A stretch of 64,000 nucleotides of DNA from an uncultured Nitrospina sp. (GTDB lineage: Bacteria > Nitrospinota > Nitrospinia > Nitrospinales > VA-1), in assembly GCA_937891765.1 (NCBI GenBank), contig CALAGQ010000002.1, positions 1-64,000 on the forward strand. Direction: 5' to 3'. This document shows positions 53,790-62,823 of this stretch, one piece after another. Under the pieces are notes generated by a model. The model was not told where the DNA came from. It was given only the letters and a program-made list of their open reading frames with translations, and made no database searches. Position numbers and translations under genes: made by a program. Within the stretch, counting starts at the first letter, position 1. Every line of letters starts with the position of its first letter.

Positions 53790-54530
53790 TCACATCAACA
53801 TACCACCGTTTAAATTAATGACCTGCCCAGTAATATAACTGGACCTATCTGAAACTAAAAAAGAAACACAACGCGCCACATCTTCAGGCAACCCCAATCT
53901 TGCCAAGGGAATTTGCTCAATCAATTTCTGGCGCACTGACTCATCTAAAACCCGTGTCATTTCTGTATCGATAAAACCGGGTGCCACCGCATTCACCCTG
54001 ATCCCTCGGGATGCTACCTCTCGAGCCAGAGTTTTTGTCAAACCAATAACCCCGGCCTTGGATGCCGAGTAATTGGCCTGGCCAAAATTACCCATCACCC
54101 CAACGATTGACGCAATATTGACAATCGCCCCACTCTTTTGTTTCATCATATGCTTTGCCGCTTGCTGGCTACAAAGAAAACTTCCCTTCAGGTTGATATC
54201 GAGAACCAGATCCCAATCACTTTCTTTCATGCGAACCATCAAACCGTCGCGGGTGATGCCCGCGTTATTGACCACGATATCTACCGGTTTTTTATCTTTC
54301 AGAATGAAATCAAAAACCTGTCGCACCTCAGCGGCGTTTGAAACATCGATCTTAACTGCGGAAGCAGACCCGCCATTTTTATTGATCTCCTCGGCCGTAG
54401 CCTCGGCCCCTTCCAGATTCACATCCCCCAGTACTACATGAGCTCCTGCCCGGGTCAGCTCCTCACCGATGGTTCTACCAATTCCCTGAGCTCCGCCAGT
54501 GACCAAAGCCACCTTATCTTTCAGTTCCAT
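53790..54530 (-). CDS. fabG: 3-oxoacyl-ACP reductase
   Basis: NADPH-dependent SDR. The 246-residue protein has VTGGAQGIGRTIGEEL, the NNAGITRDGLMVRM loop and the YSASKAG catalytic motif, followed by VAPGFIDTEMT. It matches FabG in length and order. 18 bases to acpP. Confidence 0.96.
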   Translation of the reverse strand: MELKDKVALVTGGAQGIGRTIGEELTRAGAHVVLGDVNLEGAEATAEEINKNGGSASAVKIDVSNAAEVRQVFDFILKDKKPVDIVVNNAGITRDGLMVRMKESDWDLVLDINLKGSFLCSQQAAKHMMKQKSGAIVNIASIVGVMGNFGQANYSASKAGVIGLTKTLAREVASRGIRVNAVAPGFIDTEMTRVLDESVRQKLIEQIPLARLGLPEDVARCVSFLVSDRSSYITGQVINLNGGMLM

Positions 54531-54555
54531 TAAAATTCCTGTTCGAACGATTGAG

Positions 54556-55497
54556 TCAACTGCCGTTTAAAGCGGCCAGGGTTTGCGACAAACTTTCGCG
54601 ATCTCCCACCTGATAACAATTGATATCTCTATTAAACCTTTTTATCAGGCCGGATAAAACTTTCCCTGATCCTAATTCAATGACCGTATCAATACTCTGA
54701 TCCACTAGCACCTGCATCGTTTCCGACCATCGCACAGGAGAACAAACCTGTTTAACAAGAGCTGCTCTGGCTTCGCTTCCTTTGGTGATGGGTTTGGCCT
54801 CGATGTTGGTGATTACTGGAAAGGACAGGTCGTGAAACTCGGTCTGCTCTAATTCTTTTTGAAGCTTGATCTCAGCCGGCTTCATAAGAGCGCTGTGAAA
54901 CGGAGCACTCACCGGCAAGGGCACGGCTTTTTTTGCGCCAGCTTGCAAGGCTCTTTCAGAGACCTGCAAAACGGCTTCCTTATGGCCTGCGATGACCGTT
55001 TGCACAGGACTGTTCAAATTAGCAGGCTGAACGATGCAGGACTCTTCAGAAACCTGATCGCACAATTCCTGAAGCGTATCAATAGGCAATCCTATAATGG
55101 CAGCCATTGTCCCCACTCCAATCGGAACTGCTTCCTGCATAAATTGACCCCGTAATCGGACCAACCTTACCGCATCCTTAAATCGAAGAGCTCCTGCAGA
55201 AACCAAGGCAGAAAATTCACCCAGGCTATGGCCTGCCGCAACTACCGAATCTATACCATTTTCCCTTAATATTTTCAAGGCCATTGTACTATGCACCAGT
55301 AGCGCCGGCTGGGTATTTTCCGTCATCTTCAAAGTTTCTTCAGGGCCATTAAAACAAATATTTGCAAGGTCATAGCCTAAAACCTCATTGGCCTCTTCCA
55401 GCAGTTCACGAGCCGATGGCACATGGTCATACAAGTCTTTACCCATACCCACAAACTGGGAACCCTGACCGGGAAAAACAAAAGCAATTTTTACCAT
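54556..55497 (-). CDS. fabD: Malonyl-CoA:ACP transacylase
   Basis: Transfers malonyl from CoA to ACP. The 313-residue protein has VFPGQGSQFVGMGKDL, the nucleophile Ser in AGHSLGEFSALVSAG and the His in APFHSALMKPA. It overlaps fabH by seven bases, so they are translationally coupled. Confidence 0.96.
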   Translation of the reverse strand: MVKIAFVFPGQGSQFVGMGKDLYDHVPSARELLEEANEVLGYDLANICFNGPEETLKMTENTQPALLVHSTMALKILRENGIDSVVAAGHSLGEFSALVSAGALRFKDAVRLVRLRGQFMQEAVPIGVGTMAAIIGLPIDTLQELCDQVSEESCIVQPANLNSPVQTVIAGHKEAVLQVSERALQAGAKKAVPLPVSAPFHSALMKPAEIKLQKELEQTEFHDLSFPVITNIEAKPITKGSEARAALVKQVCSPVRWSETMQVLVDQSIDTVIELGSGKVLSGLIKRFNRDINCYQVGDRESLSQTLAALNGS

Positions 55498-56486
55498 TTG
55501 ATCACCGCCGATCCCCAGGTCAGCCCCGCCCCAACGACCCCCAGCACAGAAGTATCCCCAGGTTGAATACGTCCACTGCGTTTCGCCTCATCAATCCCGA
55601 TCGGGATAGAAGCTCCAGAGGTATTGCCATATTTATGGATGTTCATGAACACTTTCTCCATCGGGTAATTCAACCTTTCAGCAACCGCGCTGATAATCCT
55701 CTGGTTGGCTTGATGCGGAACCAAAAGCCCGACTTCCTCCATGCTCAAACCATTAAACTCCAAAGCCTCGCGAATCACGTCGGTCATTCTTTTAACAGCG
55801 ACTTTGAACGTCGCATTGCCCGACATTTTGATGAAGTATTTTTTGTCATCGATATCCTGTTTATTGACCCCTGTCCTGCCAATTCCACCGGGAACGCAGA
55901 TCAAATCCGACAAGCGCCCGTCCGAATAAATATGTGTCGACAAAATTCCCAGAGGTTCTTCTCGCTCTTCGCACTTCAGCAATAAGGCCCCTGCCCCATC
56001 CCCAAAAAGAATACAGGTGGATCTGTCCGTCCAATCCACAATTCTGGAATTGACCTCACTGCCGATAAGAAGAATATTTTTGTAACGACCATTTTTCAAA
56101 TACTGCTCGGCAATAGAAAGACCGAAAACAAATCCGGAACACACCGCAGAAATATCATAAGCCGCTGAGTTGAAAGCTTGCAATTCATTTTGCACAAAAC
56201 AGGCGGTGGAAGGAAACAACACATCCGGACTGGAAGTGCAGACAATGATCATATCCACATCATCTGCACCAATCCCACTCGCTTCCAATGCCTGCTTCCC
56301 CGCTTTAGCCGCCATCGTGGAAGCAGACTCATCATCAGCAGCAATCCGTCGCTCGCGGATTCCTGTCCGCTCAATGATCCACTCATCGGAGGTATTCAGG
56401 GTTTTTTCGAGGTCTTGATTGGTGAGGATCTTTTCCGGCAAATAAGCGCCGGTTCCCAAGACTACAGCCGTATTATGAGAGGTCAT
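55491..56486 (-). CDS. fabH: 3-oxoacyl-ACP synthase III
   Basis: Starts fatty-acid synthesis from acetyl-CoA (or another starter) and malonyl-ACP. The 331-residue protein has the active-site Cys in DISAVCSGFVFGL, His in VPHQANQRII and Asn in NTSGASIPIG. It begins 13 bases after plsX. Confidence 0.97.
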   Translation of the reverse strand: MTSHNTAVVLGTGAYLPEKILTNQDLEKTLNTSDEWIIERTGIRERRIAADDESASTMAAKAGKQALEASGIGADDVDMIIVCTSSPDVLFPSTACFVQNELQAFNSAAYDISAVCSGFVFGLSIAEQYLKNGRYKNILLIGSEVNSRIVDWTDRSTCILFGDGAGALLLKCEEREEPLGILSTHIYSDGRLSDLICVPGGIGRTGVNKQDIDDKKYFIKMSGNATFKVAVKRMTDVIREALEFNGLSMEEVGLLVPHQANQRIISAVAERLNYPMEKVFMNIHKYGNTSGASIPIGIDEAKRSGRIQPGDTSVLGVVGAGLTWGSAVIKW

Positions 56487-56498
56487 GATATGAAGTGT

Positions 56499-57599
56499 TT
56501 AGTCAGTGCTTTTGTTGGCGGGTTTATCGGTCTCGTCAGAGTCAGCACCAAAAGCTATATCTTTGATCTGTTTCCAAATATTTCCTTTGGCCGCTTCCAC
56601 ATCCGTCAAATTGGATTCAATGCCTTGCTGAATATGTGCGTTGATATCCTTCTCGCTCAATTCGCGAGCCCGGTTGATCGCATTTTTGATCGCTTTCGGC
56701 GAAGAGCTTCCATGCGCGATGATAACCACTCCGTTCACCCCTAAAAGCGGGGCACCACCGGTCTCAGAATAATCTACTTTTTTCTTAAATTGTTCTAACT
56801 GGGGTTTCAATAATAAATAACCCAGCTTACTGAGCCAACTGCTTTGAAACATGCGCTTGAGATTGGTTCCAATCATTTCTGCCAGACTTTCACTTATTTT
56901 GAGCGCCACATTGCCGGTGAATCCGTCACAAACAATCACGTCGGCATTGCCTCTATAAACTTCTTTGCCTTCGATATTGCCAATAAAATTAATGTGACTG
57001 GCCTTGAGCATTTGAAAGGCCTCCTTGACAATCTCATTGCCCTTGCCATCCTCTTCGCCAATACTGAGTAATCCCACTCTGGGGTTTTGCTTGCCGAGAA
57101 TATACTCGGCGAAAACATGACCCATAATCCCAAACTGAAACAATTGGTTGGTTTTGCAGTCGACATTGGCGCCAGCATCCAGAAGAATGGCGTCGCCCTT
57201 CAAAGTCGGTAATTGAATAGCAATGGCAGGTCGGTCGACACCATTTAGCGGTCTTAAAATAACCATCGAATAAGCCAGCACCGCGCCGGTGTTTCCGGCA
57301 CTCAGAAAAGCCGATGCCGTTCCATCCTTGACAAGGTCCAAACCAATTTTCATGGAGGATTTGCGTTTCGAGCGCAGGACTTTACCTGGGCTGTCGTGCA
57401 TTTCCACTACCTCATCAGCGTGGACGACTTCAATTGGAAGATTATGATCGGGATCGAATCGATCCAAAACCGCATGGATTCGATCGGATATACCGGTGAG
57501 AATGATTTCCGTTTCATATTCCCTCGCTGCCAGAACAGCACCTTCTACAGCCGCTTCTGGAGCATGATCGCCACCCATGGCGTCAACCACGATTTTCAT
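56499..57599 (-). CDS. plsX: Phosphate acyltransferase
   Basis: Makes acyl-phosphate from acyl-ACP for the first acylation of glycerol-3-phosphate. The 366-residue protein begins VVDAMGGDHAPEAAVEGA and has SAGNTGAVLA, GRPAIAIQLP-like and VCDGFTGNVALK segments. The C-terminus has an extra ~30 residues after AHGSSSPKAIKNAI. Lies downstream of rpmF. Confidence 0.95.
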   Translation of the reverse strand: MKIVVDAMGGDHAPEAAVEGAVLAAREYETEIILTGISDRIHAVLDRFDPDHNLPIEVVHADEVVEMHDSPGKVLRSKRKSSMKIGLDLVKDGTASAFLSAGNTGAVLAYSMVILRPLNGVDRPAIAIQLPTLKGDAILLDAGANVDCKTNQLFQFGIMGHVFAEYILGKQNPRVGLLSIGEEDGKGNEIVKEAFQMLKASHINFIGNIEGKEVYRGNADVIVCDGFTGNVALKISESLAEMIGTNLKRMFQSSWLSKLGYLLLKPQLEQFKKKVDYSETGGAPLLGVNGVVIIAHGSSSPKAIKNAINRARELSEKDINAHIQQGIESNLTDVEAAKGNIWKQIKDIAFGADSDETDKPANKSTD

Positions 57600-57674
57600 T
57601 TCAGGATTGACTCCTTTTCAACGAGCGTTGGGAATTATCGAGAGGAATACAAGTGACCAAGCAGTGACGAGGTA

Positions 57675-57857
57675 TTAAACCGCTTCGACTGCCATAATTT
57701 CCTTGCCTTTGTAATAGCCACAATGCCCACAGATGTGGTGCGGGCGAGCCATCTCATGGCACTGGGGGCACTCTGTATAGGCAGGAAGGCTGAGGCCATC
57801 GTGAGACCGACGCATTCCTTTTTTGGATTTAGATGTTTTCTTCTTTGGGACTGCCAT
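57675..57857 (-). CDS. rpmF: 50S ribosomal protein L32
   Basis: The 60-residue basic protein begins [19 protein letters not shown] and has a zinc finger with paired Cys ([20 protein letters not shown]). Placement before plsX is typical. Confidence 0.97.
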   Translation of the reverse strand: MAVPKKKTSKSKKGMRRSHDGLSLPAYTECPQCHEMARPHHICGHCGYYKGKEIMAVEAV

Positions 57858-57866
57858 GATATCTCC

Positions 57867-58397
57867 CTATTTCAACTTGTCTTTTAATTGTTGTAAAACT
57901 GCTAAACGAGGATCACCTGATCCTTCATGTTTGCAAACACATCTATTTTCATTCAGGTTTGTCCCGCACTCGGGGCACAACCCCTCACAATCTTCTCGGC
58001 ATAACCTGACTTGTGGCAGGCTCAATAGTATCAAATCCCGCACCGGATAGGCCAGATCAATTCGGCCTTCTTCATAAAATTCCTGTTCCACATCCACACC
58101 GGTCAACTCAATTTCCTCAGCCGGCTTGTTATTTTCAACCCGTGGGATGAAGTGAACGCTGAGATTGGCTTTGACCTTAAAACTAAAATCTTCCAAACAT
58201 CGGGTGCAGGTGGCAGAAACTCCTGTTTGCAAACTGCCATGGCAAAGGATCGTCTGACCCGATTTTTCCAGTTTCCCCTGAACTTTAACATCCTCCGTTA
58301 AAACACAGTCCGGGGAGTCGATATTGAAGCACTCTTTAGCCTCAAGCACATCAAAATCTAGACCCCCTTCATCAATTTGCTCAATATCAAAAAACAT
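57867..58397 (-). CDS. YceD family (DUF177) protein
   Basis: The 176-residue protein has an N-terminal domain and a Cys cluster near the C-terminus: LCREDCEGLCPECGTNLNEN and RCVCKHEG, which is a family feature. It is probably involved in 23S rRNA or ribosome assembly by its conserved place before rpmF. It is the first gene of the operon behind the promoter at 58474-58502. Confidence 0.9.
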   Translation of the reverse strand: MFFDIEQIDEGGLDFDVLEAKECFNIDSPDCVLTEDVKVQGKLEKSGQTILCHGSLQTGVSATCTRCLEDFSFKVKANLSVHFIPRVENNKPAEEIELTGVDVEQEFYEEGRIDLAYPVRDLILLSLPQVRLCREDCEGLCPECGTNLNENRCVCKHEGSGDPRLAVLQQLKDKLK

Positions 58398-58473
58398 GGC
58401 TTGAAAAAACCTTTGAATTCAAACCCTTTACATTTCCGGAAGCTCAGTTCAGAAGGAGGGATATGGAGCCAGA

Positions 58474-58502
58474 ATGTTATCTTTTATAGCAATTTCAGTC
58501 AA
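58474..58502 (-). promoter_or_regulatory. Promoter of the yceD-rpmF-plsX-fab operon
   Basis: On the minus strand TTGACT (58497-58502) and TAACAT (58474-58479) are separated by exactly 17 bases. It is 77 bases ahead of the yceD start. The gap 58398-58573 holds no gene. Confidence 0.65.
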
Positions 58503-58573
58503 GCAAATAATGCCGCTAGGTGCGGCGCGAAATGGCGGCTGGTGATGCCGGTGACTCTTAGTTGCCCCCACGG

Positions 58574-59452
58574 CTAGTGGCGCGGGTGGAACTGGTCGTG
58601 GACTTCGAGCATTCTTTTTTCCAGGACGTGGGTGTAGATTTGCGTCGTTGAGATATCGGCGTGACCCAGCATTTGCTGTACGGATCGCAAATCGGCGCCT
58701 CTATCGAGTAAATGTGTGGCGAAAGCGTGTCTCAGGGTATGCGGTGATACATTGGCTTTAATATTGCTCTGGCGCACATAGTTTTTCAGCAGTTTCCAGA
58801 ACCCTTGCCGTGTCATGGCTCTGGCCCTTCGGGTCAGGAACAATTCTTCCACCTTTTGTCCTTTGGCAAGAACAGGCCGCGAGTTTAATAAATAGTCCTC
58901 GACCGCCCTTCTTGCGACCATGCCTATCGGGACGATGCGTTCTTTCGAGCCCTTCCCCATCGTTCTGAGGCACCCGGCTTCAAAATCCAGGTTATGGCCT
59001 TTCACCGAGATCAGCTCAGAGACCCGCATTCCGGTGGCGTATAAAACCTCCAGCATGGCCTGATCGCGCAGGCCCATAACGGTGTCGGGATCGGGACAAC
59101 TTAAAAGTTTGTCAACATCGGTCAGTGACAATAGATTAGGGAGCTTTCTCCATCTTCGTGGAGTTTCCAAAATTTCTGCCGGATTATCTTTGAGTTGTTT
59201 GTCCTGACACAGATAACGGAAAAATGATTTGATTGAAGACAGACTGCGCGCGATGGAAGACGGTGACAATCCTTCATCGCGCAATATCAGAAGAAAATTA
59301 CGAACATCCGCTGTGGTAAGGGCAGACACTTTGCTATCAGGAAAAGCTTTGGCAAAGCGCCGCAGATCGCGACAATAGTTTGTCACAGTATGAAGCGAAT
59401 GCCTCTTCTCAATACGCAGATATTCGGAGAACTCTTTAATCAGTGCATCCAT
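58574..59452 (-). CDS. Tyrosine site-specific recombinase (Xer family)
   Basis: Resolves chromosome dimers at dif with a second Xer protein. The 292-residue protein has the catalytic set: Arg in ATGMRVSELI, Lys in GKGSKERIVP, SPHTLRHAFATHLL, LGHADISTTQIYTH with the His and the Tyr nucleophile. XerC and XerD cannot be told apart by eye. No integrase-associated genes or attachment sites flank it, so it is core, not phage. Confidence 0.9.
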   Translation of the reverse strand: MDALIKEFSEYLRIEKRHSLHTVTNYCRDLRRFAKAFPDSKVSALTTADVRNFLLILRDEGLSPSSIARSLSSIKSFFRYLCQDKQLKDNPAEILETPRRWRKLPNLLSLTDVDKLLSCPDPDTVMGLRDQAMLEVLYATGMRVSELISVKGHNLDFEAGCLRTMGKGSKERIVPIGMVARRAVEDYLLNSRPVLAKGQKVEELFLTRRARAMTRQGFWKLLKNYVRQSNIKANVSPHTLRHAFATHLLDRGADLRSVQQMLGHADISTTQIYTHVLEKRMLEVHDQFHPRH

Positions 59453-59733
59453 AATAAAATTATGGTATAAAAATCAATGAGTTACAATTGTTATTTTTGT
59501 TGTAGGTGAATCCCGCTCAATCTGTTAAGCTTGATAGTTTGAATCATAGAGGATGAATTGTTAACGCAATGAAATTAGTCTCTTACTGGTATATACCCTT
59601 CCATAAGCTTCGGATCGCTTGACCTCTCCTTCGTGGCAGGTTGCTGATCCACTGCCCGCTTATTTTTTTTACCCAATCATCACAGCTTTTAGCATCTATT
59701 CATTCACAATTAATTTAAAGACCACAGACAACT

Positions 59734-61572
59734 ATGTTGAATCAGAAAATGATCAGAAATATTGGAATTATTGCCCACGTTGACCATGGGAAAACCACCT
59801 TGGTCGATTGTCTTCTCAAGCAGAGTGGAATGTTCCGCGACAGTGAACTCTCGCAGACCTGCATCATGGACAGCAATGAATTGGAGAAAGAACGGGGTAT
59901 CACCATTTTTTCCAAGAATGCGGCAATCAACTATAAGGGATACAAGATCAATATCGTTGACACACCCGGCCATGCTGATTTCGGCGGCGAAGTGGAACGG
60001 ATTTTAAAAATGGTTAACGGGGTTCTTCTTCTGGCAGACGCTGTGGAAGGCCCTATGCCTCAGACCCGGTTTGTATTGAAAAAATCTCTCGAACTTGGAC
60101 TCAAACCCATTGTCGTTATCAACAAAATTGATCGCCCGGCGGCACGGACGGAAGCAGTCGTGGATGAAGTTTTTGATCTGTTCGTCGAGTTGGGTGCCAA
60201 TGATGAGCAATTGGATTTCTCTATCATCTACACTTCAGCCAAACAAGGAATTTCCCGGCAAACACCAACGGGCCCGAACGATGACATCACCCCTCTTCTG
60301 GACCTGGTCATCGATAAAGTTCCTGCCTATGATGGGGATTCCGAAGGACCTTTCCAAATGCTGGTGTCCTCTATCGATTATGATGACTACGTTGGAAGAA
60401 TCGCTATCGGCACCATCACACGCGGACATGTCCAGACAAAAACCAGCTATACACAGATTGATCGTCAAGGAGACATGCATGTCTTCAGCCTTTCAAAACT
60501 ATACACCTATCAGGGGCTAGCCAAAGTAGAGTCACCTGAGGCAACCACAGGGGATATTGTCGGCATTGCCGGAATGAAAGAAGTGGAAATCGGCGAAACT
60601 ATTTGTGACACCAGTTGCCCGGAACCACTGCCGGTCATTGAAATTGACGAACCTACCCTGGCGATCCATTTTTCTTCCAATACCTCGCCCTTTGCTGGCC
60701 GTGAAGGCACTTTTGTTACATCAAGGCAACTGCGCGATCGTTTGTTTCGGGAAACCCGTTCCAACGTTTCTCTCAGAGTAGAAGAAACCGACACACAGGA
60801 CACCTTCAAGGTTTCCGGTCGCGGTGAATTGCATTTAACTATTTTAATAGAAACCATGCGCCGGGAAGGTTATGAGTTTTCCATTTCCCGTCCGGAGGTT
60901 TTGATCAAAATGATTGATGGGACTCCGCACGAGCCGGAGGAGTTTGTCATTCTCGACATTAATGATGAACATATGGGTTCCGTCATGGAGGCCATGGGGA
61001 AACGTAAGTCTACTTTGAAAAATATGATTCAAGGGGAAACCACGGCGAGGCTTGAGTTCGTCATTCCCACACGCGGACTTTTTGGGTTTCGTTCTGAATT
61101 TCTAACGTTGACCAAAGGCACGGGAATTATCAACCGTAACTTTCACAACTTCATTCCGCATTGTGGTGAAATCGCCCAGCGCGTCAATGGCGCTTTGATT
61201 GCCATGGAAAATGGAAAAACTACCGGTTTCTCCCTGTTCAACTTACAGGAAAGAGGCTCTATGTTTCTCGGAGCGGCTGAAGAAATATATACTGGGCAGA
61301 TTGTTGGTATCAACAAAAAAGATGATGACATGGTGATCAATATCTGCAAGGAAAAAAAGCTGAGCAATATGCGCGCATCCGGGTCTGACGTGAACATCAC
61401 TCTCACGCCGCCACTGGTTTATAGCCTCGAGCAGATTCTTGGTTTTCTGAATGAAGACGAGTTGGCAGAGATCACTCCGAAAAGCATACGCTTGCGGAAA
61501 AAAATCCTCAGCGAAAACGACAGGAAAAGATATGGTAAAACTCGGAATGCCGTTCCCGTTTCCGTGTCCTGA
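59734..61572 (+). CDS. typA: Translational GTPase TypA/BipA
   Basis: Ribosome-associated GTPase that supports growth under stress and 50S assembly. The 612-residue protein has G1 [11 protein letters not shown]3 [12 protein letters not shown]4 INKIDRPA and a long C-terminal part with TypA features ([29 protein letters not shown]). The preceding 281 bases (59453-59733) hold no gene and no clear promoter. Confidence 0.96.
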   Translation: MLNQKMIRNIGIIAHVDHGKTTLVDCLLKQSGMFRDSELSQTCIMDSNELEKERGITIFSKNAAINYKGYKINIVDTPGHADFGGEVERILKMVNGVLLLADAVEGPMPQTRFVLKKSLELGLKPIVVINKIDRPAARTEAVVDEVFDLFVELGANDEQLDFSIIYTSAKQGISRQTPTGPNDDITPLLDLVIDKVPAYDGDSEGPFQMLVSSIDYDDYVGRIAIGTITRGHVQTKTSYTQIDRQGDMHVFSLSKLYTYQGLAKVESPEATTGDIVGIAGMKEVEIGETICDTSCPEPLPVIEIDEPTLAIHFSSNTSPFAGREGTFVTSRQLRDRLFRETRSNVSLRVEETDTQDTFKVSGRGELHLTILIETMRREGYEFSISRPEVLIKMIDGTPHEPEEFVILDINDEHMGSVMEAMGKRKSTLKNMIQGETTARLEFVIPTRGLFGFRSEFLTLTKGTGIINRNFHNFIPHCGEIAQRVNGALIAMENGKTTGFSLFNLQERGSMFLGAAEEIYTGQIVGINKKDDDMVINICKEKKLSNMRASGSDVNITLTPPLVYSLEQILGFLNEDELAEITPKSIRLRKKILSENDRKRYGKTRNAVPVSVS

Positions 61573-61628
61573 TTGTTCCATTTTCATTGCCCTGATTTTT
61601 GAAATGTTGTAGAATCAACAACCTTTCA

Positions 61629-61694
61629 AATCTCAGGGCTTCTTTCTCAGCATCTTTCTGAAAAGATTGTTTCATTTTTCAAGCCCCTGAGATT
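61629..61694. repeat. Inverted repeat upstream of fbp
   Basis: AATCTCAGGGCTT (61629-61641) and AAGCCCCTGAGATT (61681-61694) pair with one bulged base, over a 39-base loop. No T-run follows on the plus strand. It lies between typA and fbp; it could be a weak terminator for typA or a structured leader of fbp. Confidence 0.5.
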
Positions 61695-61759
61695 GTTTCA
61701 ACAAACAAGCCTTCTTAAATTAGAAACCGGATTGAATTTTGTCCGGGAATTGGATTCAC

Positions 61760-62794
61760 ATGCAGCACACAACCCTCGTTCAGCACGTTAGACAACAGGA
61801 AAAAGCCAGTCCCGGGGCTACCGGAGAGTTCACCAGCCTGATGAATGAAATCATGGTGGCGGCTAAAATTATTTCCCTGGAAGTAAATAGTGCGGGGATC
61901 GGAGAAGATATTTTCGGGCTTACCGGAAAGATAAATGTTCAGGGCGAGGAAGTTAAAAAACTGGATGAGTTTTCCGACATCACATTCACTACAATTATCG
62001 GCCAGTCCGGCACGGTATGTGCCATCACTTCCGAAGAAAAGGAAGAGCCTTTCATCATTCCTCCAGAAGACAATCCCGGAAAATATATTTTCATGATGGA
62101 CCCTCTGGACGGGTCTTCCAATATTGATGTCAATGTCAGTATCGGAACGATATTTTCTATTTACCGCAAGAAAAGTCCGGGCAATACCGTTACCGATGAA
62201 GACCTCCTGCAAAAAGGGGATCAGCAAATTGCAGCCGGTTATATCGCATATGGTTCCAGCACAATTTTTGTCTTTACCACCGGTCACGGCGTGCATGGGT
62301 TCACGCTAGATCCGGCACTGGGCGAGTTTTTTCTCTCCCATCCTGATCTAGCCATCCCTGAGCAAGGCTCGACGTACAGCATTAATGAAGGCAACTGGGT
62401 GACCTGGGATGAACCACAAAAAGACCTGGTCGCTTATTTAAAAGAAGATGCTCCCAAAACGGGGCGGCCCTACAAACTACGTTATATCGGTTCTCTAGTA
62501 GCGGATTTCCACAGAACTCTATTGAAGGGCGGACTCTTCATGTATCCGAAGGACACGCAAAGTCCCAACGGAAAATTACGTTTTTCTTTTGAAGCCGCGC
62601 CGCTGGCTTTTATCGTTGAGCAAGCCGGAGGAAAAGCTTCGACAGGAACTCAACGGATTCTGGATATCACCCCCACTGGCATTCACGATCGCCTGCCTCT
62701 GTTCATTGGTAGCAAGAACGATGTCGAATTAGCGGAAAAACGTCTTGCGGCTACAGTGAAAAAAGGCGGATGGTTCAAATGGTTGAGTAGCTGA
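61760..62794 (+). CDS. fbp: Fructose-1,6-bisphosphatase, class I
   Basis: Hydrolyses fructose-1,6-bisphosphate in gluconeogenesis or the Calvin cycle. The 344-residue protein has FMMDPLDGSSNIDVNVSIGT (metal site) and YIGSLVADFHRTLLKGG (sugar phosphate site) and GKLRFSFEAAPLAFIVEQAGG. ATG 61760 is used; a TTG at 61739 would add seven residues. Confidence 0.96.
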   Translation: MQHTTLVQHVRQQEKASPGATGEFTSLMNEIMVAAKIISLEVNSAGIGEDIFGLTGKINVQGEEVKKLDEFSDITFTTIIGQSGTVCAITSEEKEEPFIIPPEDNPGKYIFMMDPLDGSSNIDVNVSIGTIFSIYRKKSPGNTVTDEDLLQKGDQQIAAGYIAYGSSTIFVFTTGHGVHGFTLDPALGEFFLSHPDLAIPEQGSTYSINEGNWVTWDEPQKDLVAYLKEDAPKTGRPYKLRYIGSLVADFHRTLLKGGLFMYPKDTQSPNGKLRFSFEAAPLAFIVEQAGGKASTGTQRILDITPTGIHDRLPLFIGSKNDVELAEKRLAATVKKGGWFKWLSS

Positions 62795-62823
62795 CCCCGC
62801 CTGTTTAAAATATAGACCTAATT

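Noticed and set aside
58574-59452. Xer recombinase as a sign of an integrated element
   Set aside because: Its sequence is that of core XerC/XerD, and no repeats, integrase cargo or tRNA target flank it.
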